This document shows positions 1 through 6,490 of a stretch of 15,030 bases of DNA, piece after piece. Position 1 is the stretch's first letter, and every line of letters starts with the position of its first letter. Made by a program: the position numbers and the translations under genes. This stretch comes from Bacteroidota bacterium (GTDB lineage: Bacteria > Bacteroidota > Bacteroidia > Bacteroidales > VadinHA17), in contig JAEYZD010000168.1 of assembly GCA_023430725.1 (NCBI GenBank), forward strand, positions 1 to 15,030, in the 5' to 3' direction. The notes beneath the pieces were generated by a model. That model was not told the DNA's origin. It did not search any database and saw only the letters and a program-made list of their open reading frames with translations.

Positions 1-395
1 GGGTATATGAGAACGGCACGGCTGACAATGTAATAGAAGTGGTTGATCGTGACGGCAAAACATATGTCCGGATCAATGACTACAAGAAGCTGCGCTCTCT
101 TTTCGGGGAGATGCTGAAGGAGGTCCAGAGGATCAAGTCGGAAGGTGACTTTGCTGCCGGGAAGAGCATGATTGAGAACTATGGCGTTAAGATAGATCAG
201 GATCTGCACCGGGAGATGCTGGAGCGCTATGCAAAGCTGAACCTGGCGCCGTACAGCGGATTTGTCAACCCGGTCATGACTCCTGTCACGGACAGTAACG
301 GCAAGATCACTGATGTAAAAATCGAATACTGCACTGACTACCTGGGGCAGATGATGGAATACGGGAAGAATTACTCCTTCCTGCCGGCCTGGTGA
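1..395 (+). CDS. Dipeptidyl peptidase III (M49 family), C-terminal fragment
   Basis: The reading frame is open from the left edge, so this is the 3' end of a longer gene; a GTG at 39 lies inside the frame and is probably not the real start. About 130 C-terminal residues are visible. The text KTYVRINDYKKLRSLFGEML, then RIKSEGDF, LNLAPYSGFVNPV and a terminal YGKNYSFLP resembles, from memory, the C-terminus of Bacteroides-type dipeptidyl peptidase III, a zinc peptidase that removes dipeptides from peptide N-termini. The catalytic HExxGH and EExR(A/K)xD/E motifs of M49 would lie upstream, outside the window, so activity cannot be judged. The gene converges on the thioesterase gene with a 39-base gap. 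The family call rests on remembered similarity of the tail only. Confidence 0.72.
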   Translation, partial: VYENGTADNVIEVVDRDGKTYVRINDYKKLRSLFGEMLKEVQRIKSEGDFAAGKSMIENYGVKIDQDLHREMLERYAKLNLAPYSGFVNPVMTPVTDSNGKITDVKIEYCTDYLGQMMEYGKNYSFLPAW

Positions 396-434
396 TCTGA
401 TTATCTGAGGTTTGCTCCCGGTAAAAGGAGTGGG

Positions 435-875
435 TCAGGCTTTCTTCAGGGCTGCGGCTTGCTCCGAAAGCAACCTGTCATTCTCTGTAAGAGGCTCAGT
501 GACAATGTTGTGAGGCAGGGGGCGGGTTTCTTCGTCTACATGAATGAATGTAACGAATCCCTCAACTAGTGTCTTGGCGCAGGTGGACTTGCAGACCCTT
601 ATGTATGCCACCAGGCTGGATTTTCCGGTATGAACGATTTTTGATTCGAACCGGAGGACTTCTCCCGGTTTTGCCGGACTGGTGAAATACATTCCGTGAA
701 CCTTCAGGCAGACAACGCTCCGCGGATCGAGAAGGGCTGTCGCGGCTATGAAGCCGGATTCGATGAACCATTCGGCTGTTCGCCCTGCGAAGAGGGTGCC
801 GTGGTGATTCAGGTCCTCACTCTTGATGAGTCTCATTGTTATGTTGTCAACCGGGTGATGTATAATTTCATTCAT
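435..875 (-). CDS. Hotdog-fold acyl-CoA thioesterase
   Basis: A 146-residue protein of the single-domain hotdog (4HBT) size. It is expected to hydrolyse acyl-CoA thioesters in the cytosol as an oligomer. The hotdog helix region is DLNHHGTLFAGRTAEWFIES at residues 21-40, comparable to the N-x-x-G-x-x-F-G-G segment of YciA/BACH enzymes. The later stretch FESKIVHTGKSSLVAYIRV fits the central beta strands. By eye the position of the usual catalytic Asp of YciA carries Ile38, with Glu39 next to it, so Glu39 may be the acid. The ATG at 875 is chosen over the longer open frame to 923 because it overlaps the end of the phosphate transporter gene by 8 bases, a layout that suggests translational coupling. 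Family call is fairly secure; the acyl substrate is unknown. Confidence 0.78.
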   Translation of the reverse strand: MNEIIHHPVDNITMRLIKSEDLNHHGTLFAGRTAEWFIESGFIAATALLDPRSVVCLKVHGMYFTSPAKPGEVLRFESKIVHTGKSSLVAYIRVCKSTCAKTLVEGFVTFIHVDEETRPLPHNIVTEPLTENDRLLSEQAAALKKA

Positions 876-2067
876 AGTATTTCTTATTGATTCGTTCTGT
901 TTTCTTGTTTTCGGAGAGCACAAGGTATGCGAGGTACGTTGCTGTTATTACAAGCAGCGCCGGGATGGTGTACCTGATGACTGTTGCCAGGCTTACCGTA
1001 TCTCCGCCTGCGGCCGGGGGATTAACGGAATGGCCGACATCGATGCCAAAAATATTCTTTACGAAGAAGAGGAGGAGGAATGCAAGCAAGCCTGCCGCAA
1101 CCGGGGTTGTGACCCATCCGGAGGCGATGCTCCCGAGTACCTTCAGGTTGATATTGCTGACTCCCTTGTAGAGGCCTATGCCCAATACTGAACCCACCAC
1201 CACCTGGGTACTGGAAACAGGAACCAGCGGAATGGGAGGGAGACCGATCCTCACCAGGAGTCCGGAGAGTGCGGAGGAAGAAAAAATAAATAGCACCAGT
1301 GCCTGTGAAAGGACTACCACGAAGGCTGCTTCAGATGACAGTTCGAGAAGGTTGCTCCCTACAGTCTCCATTACTTTCTTTGAGTATGTGAGCACTCCCA
1401 CAGCTATTGCTATGGCTCCCAGAAAGAAGAGTTGCTGAGCCCCGGACAGTGTAAAGATCCCAAAGTCGACCGTATCCAGGGGAATGCTGGGGACAAACAC
1501 TCCCATAACGTTCGCAATATTGTTTGCACCAAGGCTGTAGGCGCCGAAGGCTCCGGCTATCATCAGGCCTCTTCTGAGCCATGACTCATATCTGATAAGG
1601 TGGACAGTGATTTTTCTTCTCATAACCTTCACCAGGTGATACAGTCCGTAAGCGAAAAGGGCCCCCAGGACAGGGCCTGTGATCCATGTAGTGACTATCT
1701 GGGGCAGGGCACGTGTTTCAACAGCGTTGTTGGTAAAGAAGTTCCAGCCGATAATTGCGCCCACGATTGCCTGAGTGGTTGAAACCGGCAAACCGGCTCT
1801 TGTCATTGCATATACTGTAAGACCGGCAGCCAGAGCCACTGTAAAGGCTCCTCCCATGGCGTTTACCGATCCGAGACGGCCGAGAGTGTCAGCTGCTCCG
1901 CTGCCCTGTAACACTGCTCCAAGGATTACAAAGATGGAGGCAATCACTGCGGCCCGGGTGAATGAGACCATGCGTGATCCAACGGCAGAACCGAACACAT
2001 TCGAGGCATCATTGGCGCCGAGGGTCCATCCAAGGAAAAGGCCGCTGGTTAGAAACAGGAAAATCAT
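868..2067 (-). CDS. PiT-family inorganic phosphate transporter
   Basis: A 399-residue polytopic inner-membrane protein of the PiT (PHO4/SLC20) family, which imports inorganic phosphate, often as a metal-phosphate complex, using the proton or sodium gradient. The family's inverted duplication is plain: GANDASN at residues 17-23 is matched by GANNIAN at 180-186, and PVSTTQAIVGAIIG at 95-108 is matched by PVSSTQVVVGSVLG at 283-296. Hydrophobic segments fill most of the chain, with a charged cytosolic-looking stretch near 145-166 and a charged C-terminus. The gene starts 2 bases after the stop of the DUF47 gene, the usual partner of Pit transporters, and its last 8 bases overlap the thioesterase start. 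It is probably read from the promoter upstream of the DUF47 gene. Length is normal for a bacterial PiT. Confidence 0.95.
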   Translation of the reverse strand: MIFLFLTSGLFLGWTLGANDASNVFGSAVGSRMVSFTRAAVIASIFVILGAVLQGSGAADTLGRLGSVNAMGGAFTVALAAGLTVYAMTRAGLPVSTTQAIVGAIIGWNFFTNNAVETRALPQIVTTWITGPVLGALFAYGLYHLVKVMRRKITVHLIRYESWLRRGLMIAGAFGAYSLGANNIANVMGVFVPSIPLDTVDFGIFTLSGAQQLFFLGAIAIAVGVLTYSKKVMETVGSNLLELSSEAAFVVVLSQALVLFIFSSSALSGLLVRIGLPPIPLVPVSSTQVVVGSVLGIGLYKGVSNINLKVLGSIASGWVTTPVAAGLLAFLLLFFVKNIFGIDVGHSVNPPAAGGDTVSLATVIRYTIPALLVITATYLAYLVLSENKKTERINKKYYE

Positions 2068-2069
2068 GA

Positions 2070-2720
2070 TCAGAGCATTAGCCTTATGGCCATTGAAGCA
2101 AGCAGGTCTGCCGCAGCCTGGGCGGAGTCGGAGATATTCTCGATATGATGGGTGATGTATCTGATGTGGGCCTTCTCGGCCAGGGAGAGGTCATTCATCT
2201 CATGAAACACCTTTTTCTTCATCTGGAATGCAGCCTTATCTGTCTCCCTCTCGAAGAAATAGACCCTGATCAGCTTCTCTCTTACCAGGTGCGGCTCACG
2301 GAAGAAAGCCCTGGCTGCAGGCATTAGCTCCTCAGCAGCATTGCCGGAGACCTCAGTCAGCGAGATAAAGTCATGAGCGAGTGACGAAGGTATGTGCGGC
2401 ATCTCCACATAAAACTCGTTCAGGGATTTCTTGGCTGTGTCAATTATCTCATCAAGCTGCCAGAGCAGTTTGACTATTTCACTTCTCTGCTGTGGAAGGA
2501 TTGAATGAACAATCATGTCATTCTCAATGCTTCGCTGAAGCCTGTCAGCCTTGCCTTCAAGATCATCGATCTTTGCAAGATGATTCTGGAATGCGTTGCT
2601 GTCACCGTTGACGTATGCCTTGATCCCCTCCTTGAAGATCAGTATGCCGATCTCAATTGTATCAAAGAATTCGTCGATCCTGACTGTTAGTTCCCTGGTT
2701 GTTCGGGTGAATAGCGACAT
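2070..2720 (-). CDS. DUF47 / PhoU-like Pit accessory protein
   Basis: A 216-residue, nearly all-helical soluble protein of the DUF47 family (PhoU-related, TIGR00153-like). Members are commonly encoded next to PiT transporters and are thought to modulate phosphate uptake. Metal-binding E/D-x-x-x-D signatures of the PhoU fold can be seen as LEGKAD at residues 54-59 and FERETDKA near 155-162, and the C-terminal helix carries HHIENISDSAQAAADLL. It is the first gene of a leftward operon, 2 bases ahead of the transporter. An exact Bacteroidota -7 box lies about 25 bases upstream of the ATG. The partnership with the transporter makes a regulatory or chaperone role for phosphate import the likely job; the mechanism is not visible in the sequence. 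Confidence 0.9.
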   Translation of the reverse strand: MSLFTRTTRELTVRIDEFFDTIEIGILIFKEGIKAYVNGDSNAFQNHLAKIDDLEGKADRLQRSIENDMIVHSILPQQRSEIVKLLWQLDEIIDTAKKSLNEFYVEMPHIPSSLAHDFISLTEVSGNAAEELMPAARAFFREPHLVREKLIRVYFFERETDKAAFQMKKKVFHEMNDLSLAEKAHIRYITHHIENISDSAQAAADLLASMAIRLML

Positions 2721-2744
2721 CTGCCGGTTCTGGATTGGTTACGA

Positions 2745-2752
2745 CAAATATA
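2745..2752 (-). promoter_or_regulatory. Probable -7 promoter box for the phosphate operon
   Basis: On the minus strand this reads TATATTTG, an exact match to the Bacteroidota -7 consensus TAnnTTTG. It sits 24 bases before the DUF47 start codon, within the 59-base gap left by the nuclease gene upstream. No convincing TTTG -33 box lies at 19-21 bases, so the call rests on the -7 element and position only. No Pho-box-like repeat was recognised. Confidence 0.42.
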
Positions 2753-2779
2753 TTAAGAAATGCGCAGCGACCTGCCAGG

Positions 2780-4144
2780 TCAGAAATCAATAATTCTTTC
2801 CACCTTGTGGTGCCTGAGGTAGCTCTTGATGATAACCTGGATGTCACGGTTGTCGGTGGCAGGTCTGATGCAGTCATGGACTGCTGTCAGTCCGAAACCC
2901 ACATCGTTGACTGAAAAGAATCCGAATCCTGCGTACTTGCCGTTGATGACCTTGACAGCGGAACGTTCGTCCTGATCGCGGCCGCGGTCAATTATAAAGA
3001 AATTACGCTCCCTGAAGATGAACTCGTCGAGGGCCATCAGGGCTCTTTCATTGTAGGATTTTGGTTCCTCGGCGCCGGTGCATGCACCCCGGCACAGGCC
3101 AACCTGGTGGTGAAAGCAGGCTCCGTCAGTCTCGTACATGCCGCACAGCTTCTGGCAGAGAGAGTATGCATTGATTATCTGCTCCAGCTTTGCCCGCACC
3201 CTGTCGCGTGAGGTGAAGACTGAGAGCGGGATCTCCTCATCGCTGACATTCCTGTAAAGGAAACGGATATACCCCTTTTCATCAGTCTGGCTGTATATTC
3301 CCCAGCGAAATCCCGTTCGCCTCTGCGCCCTGTTGAATCGCGGCTTAAGGCTTTTAATCTCTGCTGACTCCATCAGCAGGGCAATGAGTTCACTCCCCGT
3401 CCGCTCCCAGGTGATGTCGGCCGTGATAGAGCGCATCTCCATCTCCCTTACAGAGGTGTTGTTGGAGAGGTGGGTGCTGATTCTCTGGCTCAGGTTGCGG
3501 CTCTTTCCCACATAGATGATGTCGCCTTTTTCATCGTGGAAGTAGTAGATGCCCGGATCTTCGGGAATATCCTTCAGCCTCTCCGTGTCAAGGGCCGGAT
3601 GGAGTTTTGCCGCCTTTCGGTTCTTCAGCAGGCTTCCTTTGCCGAGGCTTCCGTCTTTTTCTATCAGCAGTTCCAGTAGCTTCACGGTGGCCAGGGCATC
3701 ACCGGATGCCCGGTGCCTGCCGTTTATCTCTATCCCGAGATCATTGCACAGGTTACCGAGGCTGTAGGATTTGTGACCCGGCAGCAGTTTCCGGCTTAGT
3801 GACACTGTATCAAGCATCGGTCTTTTGAAATTGAATCCCAGGTTACTGAACTCCTGCCTGATGAATGAATAGTCGAATCTGGCGTTATGCGCTACAAAGA
3901 CGTGTCCCTCTGTCAGTTCGACGATCCTTCGGGCTACCTCGTAGAACCTGGGCGCATCTTCCACCATCTCATTCGTGATGCCGGTCATTGAGGTGATGAA
4001 GTAGGGGATGTTGCGCTCGGGGTTGATCAGGGTGGAATACTCCTCAACGATCTGCTCACCGTCATGGATATAAACCGCAATCTCCGTTATCCTCTCCAGC
4101 CTTGCGCTTCCCCCTGTTGTCTCTATGTCGATGACAGCATACAT
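2780..4144 (-). CDS. DnaQ-type 3'-5' exonuclease fused to UvrC/Cho-like GIY-YIG nuclease
   Basis: A 454-residue two-nuclease fusion. Residues 1-160 are a DEDDh exonuclease: DIETTG gives D6 and E8, HNARFDYSF gives D91, and HRASGDA gives H144 and D149, so all five catalytic residues are present. Residues 195-275 are a GIY-YIG domain (PGIYYFHDEKGDIIYVGKS, then R221 in the helix and ELIALLMESAEIK with the metal-binding Glu). Residues 326-356 hold cysteines C330, C334, C343, C351 and C355; the C-x7-C-x3-C ending matches the conserved cysteine cluster after the UvrC GIY-YIG domain. There is no UvrB-binding UVR motif, RNase H-like endonuclease domain or helix-hairpin-helix, so it resembles Cho plus an exonuclease. 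Similar fusions are known in actinobacteria and Bacteroidota. A role in DNA repair incision is likely. The gene is monocistronic by appearance and divergent from the aminotransferase. Confidence 0.88.
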   Translation of the reverse strand: MYAVIDIETTGGSARLERITEIAVYIHDGEQIVEEYSTLINPERNIPYFITSMTGITNEMVEDAPRFYEVARRIVELTEGHVFVAHNARFDYSFIRQEFSNLGFNFKRPMLDTVSLSRKLLPGHKSYSLGNLCNDLGIEINGRHRASGDALATVKLLELLIEKDGSLGKGSLLKNRKAAKLHPALDTERLKDIPEDPGIYYFHDEKGDIIYVGKSRNLSQRISTHLSNNTSVREMEMRSITADITWERTGSELIALLMESAEIKSLKPRFNRAQRRTGFRWGIYSQTDEKGYIRFLYRNVSDEEIPLSVFTSRDRVRAKLEQIINAYSLCQKLCGMYETDGACFHHQVGLCRGACTGAEEPKSYNERALMALDEFIFRERNFFIIDRGRDQDERSAVKVINGKYAGFGFFSVNDVGFGLTAVHDCIRPATDNRDIQVIIKSYLRHHKVERIIDF

Positions 4145-4197
4145 CCCTTCAGAAAACCACTAAGATAATTACTTTTCAGGATGCCGATGATTATTTG

Positions 4198-4205
4198 TAA
4201 TTTTG
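4198..4205 (+). promoter_or_regulatory. Candidate -7 box before the aminotransferase gene
   Basis: TAATTTTG matches the Bacteroidota TAnnTTTG element exactly, in the 77-base divergent gap. It lies only 16 bases before the start codon, so a transcript from it would begin in or next to the ribosome binding site. That makes it doubtful as the sole promoter. A weak TTTT stretch lies 21 bases upstream in place of the TTTG box. Confidence 0.27.
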
Positions 4206-4207
4206 AA

Positions 4208-4214
4208 AAGGAGG
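4208..4214 (+). promoter_or_regulatory. Strong Shine-Dalgarno site fixing the aminotransferase start
   Basis: AAGGAGG followed by a further AGG ends 4-7 bases before the ATG at 4222. It is a textbook anti-16S match and decides the start. Most Bacteroidota genes, including the others here, lack such a site, so it stands out and suggests efficient, classical initiation. Confidence 0.65.
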
Positions 4215-4221
4215 AGGTTGC

Positions 4222-5055
4222 ATGGAGTGTACAGGTCAATATTTTTTTCTTGACGGGACGGTTTTGCCGGCTGGTATCAGCGATGAACCTGCGGTAGGCG
4301 AAGTAGCCTTTTACGAGGTTATCAGGACCCGTAACGGGGTGCCGATATTCTTTAAGGATCATATGAACCGGCTCACGGATGGTATTTCTACGAGATATGA
4401 GTTTTCCGGGGATATCTCGGCCGAGGTCCGTGAAGGACTCAATGCGCTGATTGCCAGGGAGCATCACGATGAAATAAATGTCCGGGTGACGGTGACCTTT
4501 ACCGGACAGGATCACTCGCTGCATATATGCTACATCCCCTCGCTCTATCCTTCCCCAGAAAAAGTGCGCGAAGGTGTGCCGCTCATACTTTATCATGCCG
4601 AGCGTTTTAATCCAGGGGTAAAGATGCTAAACAGAAGACTGCGTCTGTCTGTAAACGAGGAGCTTGCACGCCGCGATGCCTATGAGGCCCTGCTTGTCAA
4701 CCGCGAAGGATATATTACAGAGGGAAGCAGGTCAAATATTTTTTTCTTAACTGAAGACGGGGTCATTCATACTGCCCCGGACAGCATGGTTCTGTCGGGG
4801 ATCACCCGGAGGTATGTGACTGAGATCATCAGGAGTGAAGGGATTCCGCTTGTGACAGATGCTGTGAGAGAGGACGGCATGACCGGTTTCAGATCGGCAT
4901 TTATTACCGGTACCTCGCCAATGGTGCTACCGGTCAGGTCAATTGAGGGTCATCGCTTTGATGTGGCAAATAAGCTGACCCTGAGACTGCGGGAGCTCTA
5001 TTCTGAACAGGTTGAAAGCAGTATCAGAGCTTATCTGGATGGCAACGAAGCATAA
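4222..5055 (+). CDS. PLP-dependent class IV aminotransferase / aminodeoxychorismate lyase-like
   Basis: A 277-residue fold-type IV PLP enzyme, the family of branched-chain aminotransferase, D-amino acid aminotransferase and 4-amino-4-deoxychorismate lyase (PabC). The N-terminal EVAFYEVIRTRNG and KDHMNRL segments are typical. GVKMLNRR places the PLP lysine at K134, in a context close to the GLKxLNR of PabC. EALLVNREGYITEGSRSNIF supplies the cofactor Glu at E167, and FITGTSPMVLPV near 228-239 is the phosphate-binding loop region. The short length and the K-x-LNR context favour a PabC- or D-amino-acid-transaminase-like enzyme over IlvE, but the substrate cannot be settled by reading. No pabA or pabB is adjacent. 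A small gene of unknown function follows after 32 bases. Confidence 0.85.
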   Translation: MECTGQYFFLDGTVLPAGISDEPAVGEVAFYEVIRTRNGVPIFFKDHMNRLTDGISTRYEFSGDISAEVREGLNALIAREHHDEINVRVTVTFTGQDHSLHICYIPSLYPSPEKVREGVPLILYHAERFNPGVKMLNRRLRLSVNEELARRDAYEALLVNREGYITEGSRSNIFFLTEDGVIHTAPDSMVLSGITRRYVTEIIRSEGIPLVTDAVREDGMTGFRSAFITGTSPMVLPVRSIEGHRFDVANKLTLRLRELYSEQVESSIRAYLDGNEA

Positions 5056-5062
5056 AATTCTG

Positions 5063-5070
5063 TATATTTG
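5063..5070 (+). promoter_or_regulatory. Probable -7 promoter box for the small gene at 5088
   Basis: TATATTTG followed by CA is an exact match to the Bacteroidota -7 element and lies 17 bases before the ATG at 5088, a common short-leader arrangement in this phylum. No clear -33 box is seen, as that region is inside the aminotransferase coding sequence. The small gene may therefore be transcribed both by read-through and on its own. Confidence 0.5.
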
Positions 5071-5087
5071 CATCAAAATTCAGACCA

Positions 5088-5375
5088 ATGGCCAGTATTA
5101 AAAGTCTTAAAAAAGATATCGATTTTCTCTTCTTTGAAGTAATCTCTGATTGTTTCATGTTCACGAGCCTGCATGACGGACCCAAAAGGGCAGAGGTACA
5201 GGATCTTATCGAAGAAGCTGTTGCTGCCCGCAATGAGATGATAGACAGGGCAAATCACCCGGACGGCAAGGATAATCCTGCAATCGTCAGAACCTATTAC
5301 GCTGCTCTCAGGAAAGAGCTGTTTGAAAAGGTTGACGGGTATTTTGAGAAGCTCAGCGCCATTTCCAAACAGTAG
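5088..5375 (+). CDS. Small helical protein of unknown function
   Basis: A 95-residue soluble protein with no signal peptide or membrane segment. The pattern is amphipathic and helical: SIKSLKKDIDFLFFEVISD at the N-terminus, a middle helix rich in E, A and R (EVQDLIEEAVAARNEMIDRA), an NHPDG turn, and a C-terminal helix (ALRKELFEKVDGYFEKLSAI). The MASIKSLKKDI start recalls a small uncharacterised family common in Bacteroidales, though I cannot name it. No catalytic or metal-binding motif is visible. It lies 32 bases after the aminotransferase gene on the same strand and converges with the radical SAM gene, leaving a 17-base gap. Codon use and the probable -7 box upstream support a real gene; the function is open. 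Confidence 0.75.
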   Translation: MASIKSLKKDIDFLFFEVISDCFMFTSLHDGPKRAEVQDLIEEAVAARNEMIDRANHPDGKDNPAIVRTYYAALRKELFEKVDGYFEKLSAISKQ

Positions 5376-5392
5376 TGACGTTTCCGGTCTGG

Positions 5393-6382
5393 TCAGATAA
5401 TCTTCCTGCCGCATTTCTGACACTCTCCGTCATGGTTAAGGCCGGTGATGTGTGTTGAATATCCTGACCTGCGGATTACGACAGTCCGGCATGCCGGACA
5501 CAGTGTATCACTGCCACTGCCTGTTCCGGCCATGTTCCCGGTATAGACAAAATCCAGGTACTCTTCCGCTATCTCCCTCAGTTTGATGATCGTTTCCGGC
5601 GGCGTGGCCGGATCGCTTCTTTTGTACATCGGGAAATACCGGCTCAGGTGCAGCGGCACCCCGGACCCGGCATTTTCAGCAATCCACTGCGCTTCCATCT
5701 TCATCTCCGCCTCAGAATCATTCAGGCCCGGAATGATGAGTGTGGTGATCTCAAGGTGTCTGCCTGAGGCGGCGATGATCCTGATAGCTTCAAGCACCGG
5801 ATCGAGGGTGGCGCCGGTATACTTCCGGTAATAATCGTTGCTGAACGACTTCAGGTCGATGTTGAATGCATCGATGAATTGAGTCATCTCCCTAAGCGGT
5901 TCCGGCATTATGTATCCGTTTGAGACCATTACATTCACAAGCCCTTCGCGTGAAGCGAGCCTGGCGCATGAGGCAACATACTCGTACCAGATAACCGGTT
6001 CGTTATACGTATAAGCAATGCCTATGTTGCCGGGAAGTGAAGCTGCCCGGCCAACCAGTTCACCGGGTTCAAGCAGACGGGAGCCTCCCTGATCGGAGTT
6101 TTGGGAGATATGATAGTTCTGGCAGTAATCGCATCTGAGGTTGCACCCGTAGGAACCAACTGATAATATGGAAGATCCGGGATGAAAATGATAAAGCGGT
6201 TTCTTTTCTATCGGATCTGAGGCATATCCGGAAATCACACCGGCAGTAACAAGCTGCACTTCGCCGTTGCGGTTTTCCCTGGCGCCGCATATCCCCCGTT
6301 TACCAGGTCTGATCAGGCAGAGATGGGGGCAGAGCAGACACCTGGCGGTCCCTTCATTGTCATGTTTCTCCCACAAAATCAT
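5393..6382 (-). CDS. amrS: AmmeMemoRadiSam-type radical SAM protein (AmrS-like)
   Basis: A 329-residue cytosolic radical SAM enzyme related to the pyruvate formate-lyase activases. The SAM cluster motif is CNLRCDYC (C80, C84, C87), preceded by GSYG and followed by QNYHISQ. An N-terminal zinc-finger-like group has C15, C18, C22 and C32 (CLLCPHLC, GICGAR). A C-terminal group has C295, C298, C321 and C324. This layout of extra cysteines on both sides is that of the AmmeMemoRadiSam system enzyme, usually found with AMMECR1 and Memo proteins, whose joint function is not established. Neither partner is visible nearby. TYNEPVIWYEY near 125-135 and DLKSF near 176-180 are shared with PflA-like proteins. 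It is divergent from the TIM-barrel gene, with a possible promoter in the shared gap. A generic glycyl-radical activase is less likely. Confidence 0.85.
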   Translation of the reverse strand: MILWEKHDNEGTARCLLCPHLCLIRPGKRGICGARENRNGEVQLVTAGVISGYASDPIEKKPLYHFHPGSSILSVGSYGCNLRCDYCQNYHISQNSDQGGSRLLEPGELVGRAASLPGNIGIAYTYNEPVIWYEYVASCARLASREGLVNVMVSNGYIMPEPLREMTQFIDAFNIDLKSFSNDYYRKYTGATLDPVLEAIRIIAASGRHLEITTLIIPGLNDSEAEMKMEAQWIAENAGSGVPLHLSRYFPMYKRSDPATPPETIIKLREIAEEYLDFVYTGNMAGTGSGSDTLCPACRTVVIRRSGYSTHITGLNHDGECQKCGRKII

Positions 6383-6394
6383 TCTTTGCAGCCT

Positions 6395-6424
6395 TTTGAA
6401 CTTATAAAATTAATGTTAATTTTG
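6395..6424 (+). promoter_or_regulatory. Bacteroidota promoter for the TIM-barrel gene at 6491
   Basis: A TTTG at 6395-6398 is followed after 18 bases by TAATTTTG at 6417-6424. Both match the Bacteroidota -33 (TTTG) and -7 (TAnnTTTG) consensus, with spacing close to the usual 19-21. Transcription would start near 6431, giving a leader of about 60 bases. This is the best promoter match in the window. Confidence 0.55.
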
Positions 6425-6438
6425 TTATGAGACACAAA
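6405..6438 (-). promoter_or_regulatory. Possible divergent promoter for the radical SAM gene
   Basis: On the minus strand TTTG (6435-6438) is followed after 22 bases by TAATTTTA (6405-6412), seven of eight positions of the -7 consensus. It overlaps the rightward promoter, so the two could compete. The last base mismatch and the long spacer keep this tentative. Confidence 0.32.
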
Positions 6439-6490
6439 CCCGTCTGGGCCGGATGTTGCTTCAGAAACAGTTTAAACCAGATCTGATATC

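Noticed and set aside
39..395. A complete small gene starting at GTG 39.
   Set aside because: The frame is open to the left edge and the upstream codons continue the same protein, so this is the tail of a longer gene.
1775..2155. A 126-codon open frame on the plus strand opposite the PiT and DUF47 genes.
   Set aside because: It is antisense to two clear protein families, has low-complexity P/R/A-rich content and no motif.
2769..2781. GACCT/AGGTC hairpin at the end of the nuclease gene as a third copy of the palindrome.
   Set aside because: Only 5 bases pair, the centre differs (GCC), and the arms are in the opposite order, so it is not the same element.
4123..4596. A 157-codon minus-strand frame across the aminotransferase start.
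   Set aside because: It is antisense to a well-supported PLP enzyme and overlaps the start of the nuclease gene; the product resembles no family.
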